Origin: Atrina japonica | Lineage: Eukaryota > Mollusca > Bivalvia > Pterioida > Pinnidae | Direction: 5' to 3' | Length of the DNA: 64,000 nucleotides | Assembly: GCA_030159075.1 (NCBI GenBank) | Contig: BROG01000232.1 | Span: 124,001-188,000, forward strand | Part shown: piece after piece, positions 60,871 through 64,000 of the stretch | Layout of the letters: the number at the start of each line of letters is the position of its first letter | How positions within the stretch are numbered: position 1 is the stretch's first letter | Translations under genes and position numbers: made by a program | The notes under the pieces: generated by a model | What the model saw: the letters and a program-made list of their open reading frames with translations, nothing else | What the model was told of the DNA's origin: nothing | Database searches by the model: none

Positions 60871-62064
60871 ATATAAACAGTCAGTTGAATTATAAATACA
60901 ATAATATTTATATATTAGGAAATTATTTTGTAAAATGAAAAAAATCATTTTCTAATATGAAAATTTGTCGAATTCTTCATATTAAAAAATCATCCGATTT
61001 CTAATATTAAAAAAATGTAATGTTTGAAAAATCTCATTAATATTAAAAAATTCAATCAATCTTTTCATATTAAAAAGTTATTTTCTAAGACGTTTATTTA
61101 AAGCTGTTTTAATATTTAACATTGAATTTATCGATATCAAAAATAATTTTGCAATACATGTATTTAAAGATAGGCAATAAATTTCCCAATGGTTTGCAAG
61201 TTAAAGTGGAATTTTTTCAAATGTACATTTAAAATTACTAGATTTTGTGTTTAACTTCTATTTTTGTGTATTGTTGTTTTTTTAAAATACAGAAAATTAA
61301 GTCTTATCTGTAGAATTTATCAGTTTTTATAATTCCATATACTCAAGTTATATAATTATATAAACATCTTTTTAAGCATTAGGACTTTAAATATTTGATG
61401 TCAACACCCTCACATTGCATCTATCCACAGAACAAAAATAATACATAATGCGACCTAAATAATAGAGAAAAAAAACCTTGTATAAAAAGTCGGTTACTCC
61501 ATTTTTATAAAATATCCGCTGTAAACCATTAAGTGCCTGTATATTAATCTAATTTTTTCTTAACAATCATATGCGATCACTTGAAAATATATAGCGTCAC
61601 CTTTACGAGTTATATATAGTACTAAAAAATCAAATAAAAAAGTACATGTAATTATAATTATTCTAATTTATTAAAACTTTTCTTCTAAATGTTCCCTAGC
61701 TTATTAGTAAAAGAACGGTTAGGTAAGTTATCGATACCACAACTCAAGTCTTCACGCTTCAGTAATTTTCACACCTCGCCCTGTTGAGATAGATTAAATA
61801 CGTGGACAAGAGTCTGTATCTTTACAACTATACCGCTATCCATTGAATTCTTGTGAGAAATGGTTCTCATGTGACGTCACAAGACAGGCGGGATAACCCG
61901 CATAGCGTTTCTTGATGACAGTAGAAATGTTATATAAAAGGCAACCAAACAGCGCTTAATGATGAGATATATTTTTTAAAAAGTGCACATATATTTTTCA
62001 ATATGTATTTCCTTCATATTTTTCCACATTACGAAAATTTTATAAATTTCGTTTTCTATGACCT
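60367..62064. mobile_element. Inverted-repeat element of 1.7 kb bounded by TTAA
   Basis: Ends aggtcatagg and ctatgacct are inverted repeats, with TTAA directly outside (60363-60366 and 62065-62068). The arms continue inward for about 270 bp with shared blocks: tgtgacgtcatatgagaaca against the mirrored tgtgacgtcac, ctgtcatcaa and tagcggtata. The interior is AT-rich with an AT microsatellite (60812-60866) and no transposase. It ends about 12 bp from the duplicated 3' flank of nucleoside hydrolase copy 2. Confidence 0.8.
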
Positions 62065-62320
62065 TTAACCAATTATATGTATATTGAAAATTGAATTTTG
62101 AGGCATTACACAACATATCTAGAGTACATATATAAATCTTCAGATTATAAGTAGCATTATTTCATCAGTTACAAATAGTCATTTTTACTTCGTGTTAGTT
62201 TAGAAGCTCTAAGATTTTACCTGAAGCATTCAATATTTGCATGTCAAAAATAAATGTAAATGAATTTCAAGGTATGCCAAGATTGATAATGTTATTTTCA
62301 TCATTTTAGTGTACATTTCA

Positions 62321-63072
62321 CTATATCATATTATGCAAAAGTTGTCTTGTTTTTTCTACATCGTATTTTTTCATAATCTTTACATTGGGCTGTTTGTTCC
62401 ATCGATTTCTCCAATCACAAACCATCTGTCCACGAGTGAGTTCCCCGCTAAGTTCAATAGTAGCGTGTATATCACATGTCTCCAAGGCTACTGATTTATC
62501 TATAGCGGCAGCCATAGCCACTGGATCACATGACCTGTAGTGTTGCATTTTCATTTGTCTTTGATACTCTACAGTTTTTCCAGTAATTGACTTTAAAAAT
62601 CGACCTTTAGGGGTGTCCGTGTTTATCCAGTCATCAAACCATTTCTGAAAAAGTAAATCATTAAAATACCAAATTTCTATTATAAAAATACTACCAAACT
62701 ATAAGCGTGCAAGAAAAAAAAAAATTTGGAATAGTATTTGATCATAAGGTTTTCCGTTTACTTCTAAATCAGCAAAAGTTACAACCTATGGAATCAAAAC
62801 CTTATACAGCATCATCCTAGCAAGGCAATGAACAAGCAATTTATTAATATGATCATATAACACGTAGTTTGTGGGAGGTAAATGTTTTGTTTTTGTTTTC
62901 ATGAAATAAATATATCAAATTCAAAAGAAACATACCCAATTAAATCCATTCTCCAAACAAGTTTCCCATGGAACACTGAGAATTGGACAGTTAATTTCTT
63001 GGAGTGTTGTGTATGCTGCCTCTGGGTCTGCCCGGAAATTAAATTCCGAGGCTGGAGATGTATTTCCTTGCC
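62321..63072 (-). CDS. Nucleoside hydrolase, tandem copy 2, last two exons (5' part outside window)
   Basis: Minus-strand exons 63072-62936 (137 bp) and 62644-62321 (324 bp, ends TAG) have exactly the lengths, phases and splice sites of the last two exons of copy 1. They read GQGN-SPASEFNF-ADPEAA...PWETCLENGFNW, then KWFDDWINTDTPKGRF...SCDPVAMAAAI...LTRGQMVCDW. Frames are intact, and about 8 of 46 residues differ from copy 1 in the first of these exons. The exon equivalent to 53671-53555 is not present before position 64000 and is presumably beyond it. Same predicted activity as copy 1: hydrolysis of the N-glycosidic bond of nucleosides for purine or pyrimidine salvage. Confidence 0.88.
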
Positions 63073-63735
63073 CTGTATTCAAAGGAAGATATGGAAATAT
63101 CAATAACCGGTACCTACTAGGAATCTAATCTATCCATGACTATAAATAGCAAACCTAGCTCTAAATTTTTAAAGTGATCTACATTGTTTATATTGTAATT
63201 AAATTATCTAGATATCTTATTTGTGTCGATTGTTATGCCAATTATTAGTTTAGAAAATCCGGTCATTTTCTGGAATTTGCTCTACTAGATTACTACATAA
63301 GAAGGCTGACGTGTTGCTGAACCGGCGACGAACACATTTTCAGTTCGTTCGTGTTATTGCCTTATTACTTGAGATATCTTTCTAAACTTATGCACCCAGC
63401 ATGATTTTTTTCCATGCTGAACCCATTTCTGCAATATGCATATTGTCATCTCTGTATACAAGAAAAGCAGAAAATTATATGTTGCGGAACCATCGATGAA
63501 CTGTATGCACGGGGACTTCCCACCAGTCCGAAGGTTCGCCAGTCCGAAAGTTCACCAGTCCGCCAGAAGAAAAAAAGACGTAGACGAAAGAGTGGAGTCG
63601 ATCCGGATACCACGTTCAGCCTTCAATAGCCGATTTATGAGTCGGCGGACCGTCCCCGCCCTACCCTACCCGAGTACCGTGTCAACAATTTTGAAAGATA
63701 ATTTATATAGGTGGCATATATAACATGAGTATATA

Positions 63736-63738
<3 letters not shown>
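63073..63738. other. Intron or intergenic sequence 5' of nucleoside hydrolase copy 2
   Basis: Probably part of the intron upstream of exon 63072-62936. A short 18-bp tandem (agtccgaaggttcgcc type) lies at 63524-63560. Overlapping open frames at 63414-63723 show no domain. Confidence 0.4.
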
Positions 63739-63787
<49 letters not shown>

Positions 63788-63846
63788 GAGAGAGAGAGAG
63801 AGAGACAGAGAGAGAGGTGAGAAAGAGAGAGAGAAAGAGAGAGAGA
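63739..63846. repeat. (AG)n microsatellite
   Basis: AG repeats with a few interruptions. Confidence 0.95.
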
Positions 63847-64000
63847 CTTTTGATCGACTAAATATCGTATTCTCTTTCACAATCTTCAAAGCTCATATAA
63901 TACCTTATTCACCGATAGTTATACAAATCGGAACTGTGTGATTTAAACAAAAATATGAAGGTTAATAAATATAGAATTCATATAGTATATATATATATAT

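Noticed and set aside
63414..63723. Overlapping frames next to the AG microsatellite
   Set aside because: A lysine/arginine-rich run comes from a short tandem repeat and purine-rich DNA; no domain.

Overview
The window is animal nuclear DNA: AT-rich, intron-containing and packed with repeats. A bivalve mollusc is the most likely source. This rests on the ferritin gene with a 5' iron-responsive element, a DUF4773 secreted or membrane protein, a nucleoside hydrolase of the kind with cysteine in place of the usual histidine, a tRNA-derived SINE and a dense load of Penelope-like reverse transcriptase fragments. The species call is inference; no search was possible.

Four genes can be read with splice sites. 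(1) A DUF4773-domain protein on the minus strand, four exons between 36118 and 29308, about 388 residues, opening with a membrane anchor or signal peptide. (2) A cytoplasmic ferritin heavy-type subunit on the plus strand, four coding exons between 41385 and 44107, 170 residues, all ferroxidase ligands present, with a TATA box, an iron-responsive element and a poly(A) signal. (3) and (4) Two tandem copies of the 3' part of a nucleoside hydrolase gene on the minus strand: copy 1 has exons at 53671-53555, 49947-49811 and 49490-49167; copy 2 has exons at 63072-62936 and 62644-62321, and its 5' part lies beyond the window edge.

Positions 1-29300 hold no convincing gene. They carry a truncated Penelope-like element flanked by inverted repeats (132-1610), a 27-bp minisatellite (4155-4685), a 73-bp minisatellite of about 27 units (5540-7503), a broken Tc1/mariner copy (20476-23024) and many short inverted-repeat elements.

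Repeats fall into families named here for convenience. Family A is the 3' tail of a second Penelope-like reverse transcriptase lineage; it occurs at least eleven times, and in several copies it directly follows reverse transcriptase remnants. Family B is a palindromic foldback element. Families C and E, and single elements at 25.6, 39.1 and 60.4 kb, are inverted-repeat elements bounded by TTAA. Nesting is common: a Penelope element splits a family A copy, family E sits inside a family A copy, and family A sits inside family B.

The features most worth following up are the shared TTAA insertion habit of five unrelated palindromic families, the duplicated nucleoside hydrolase whose copy 1 has no visible 5' exons, and a direct duplication at 50.1-51.4 kb in which one copy is a patchwork of its own segments.
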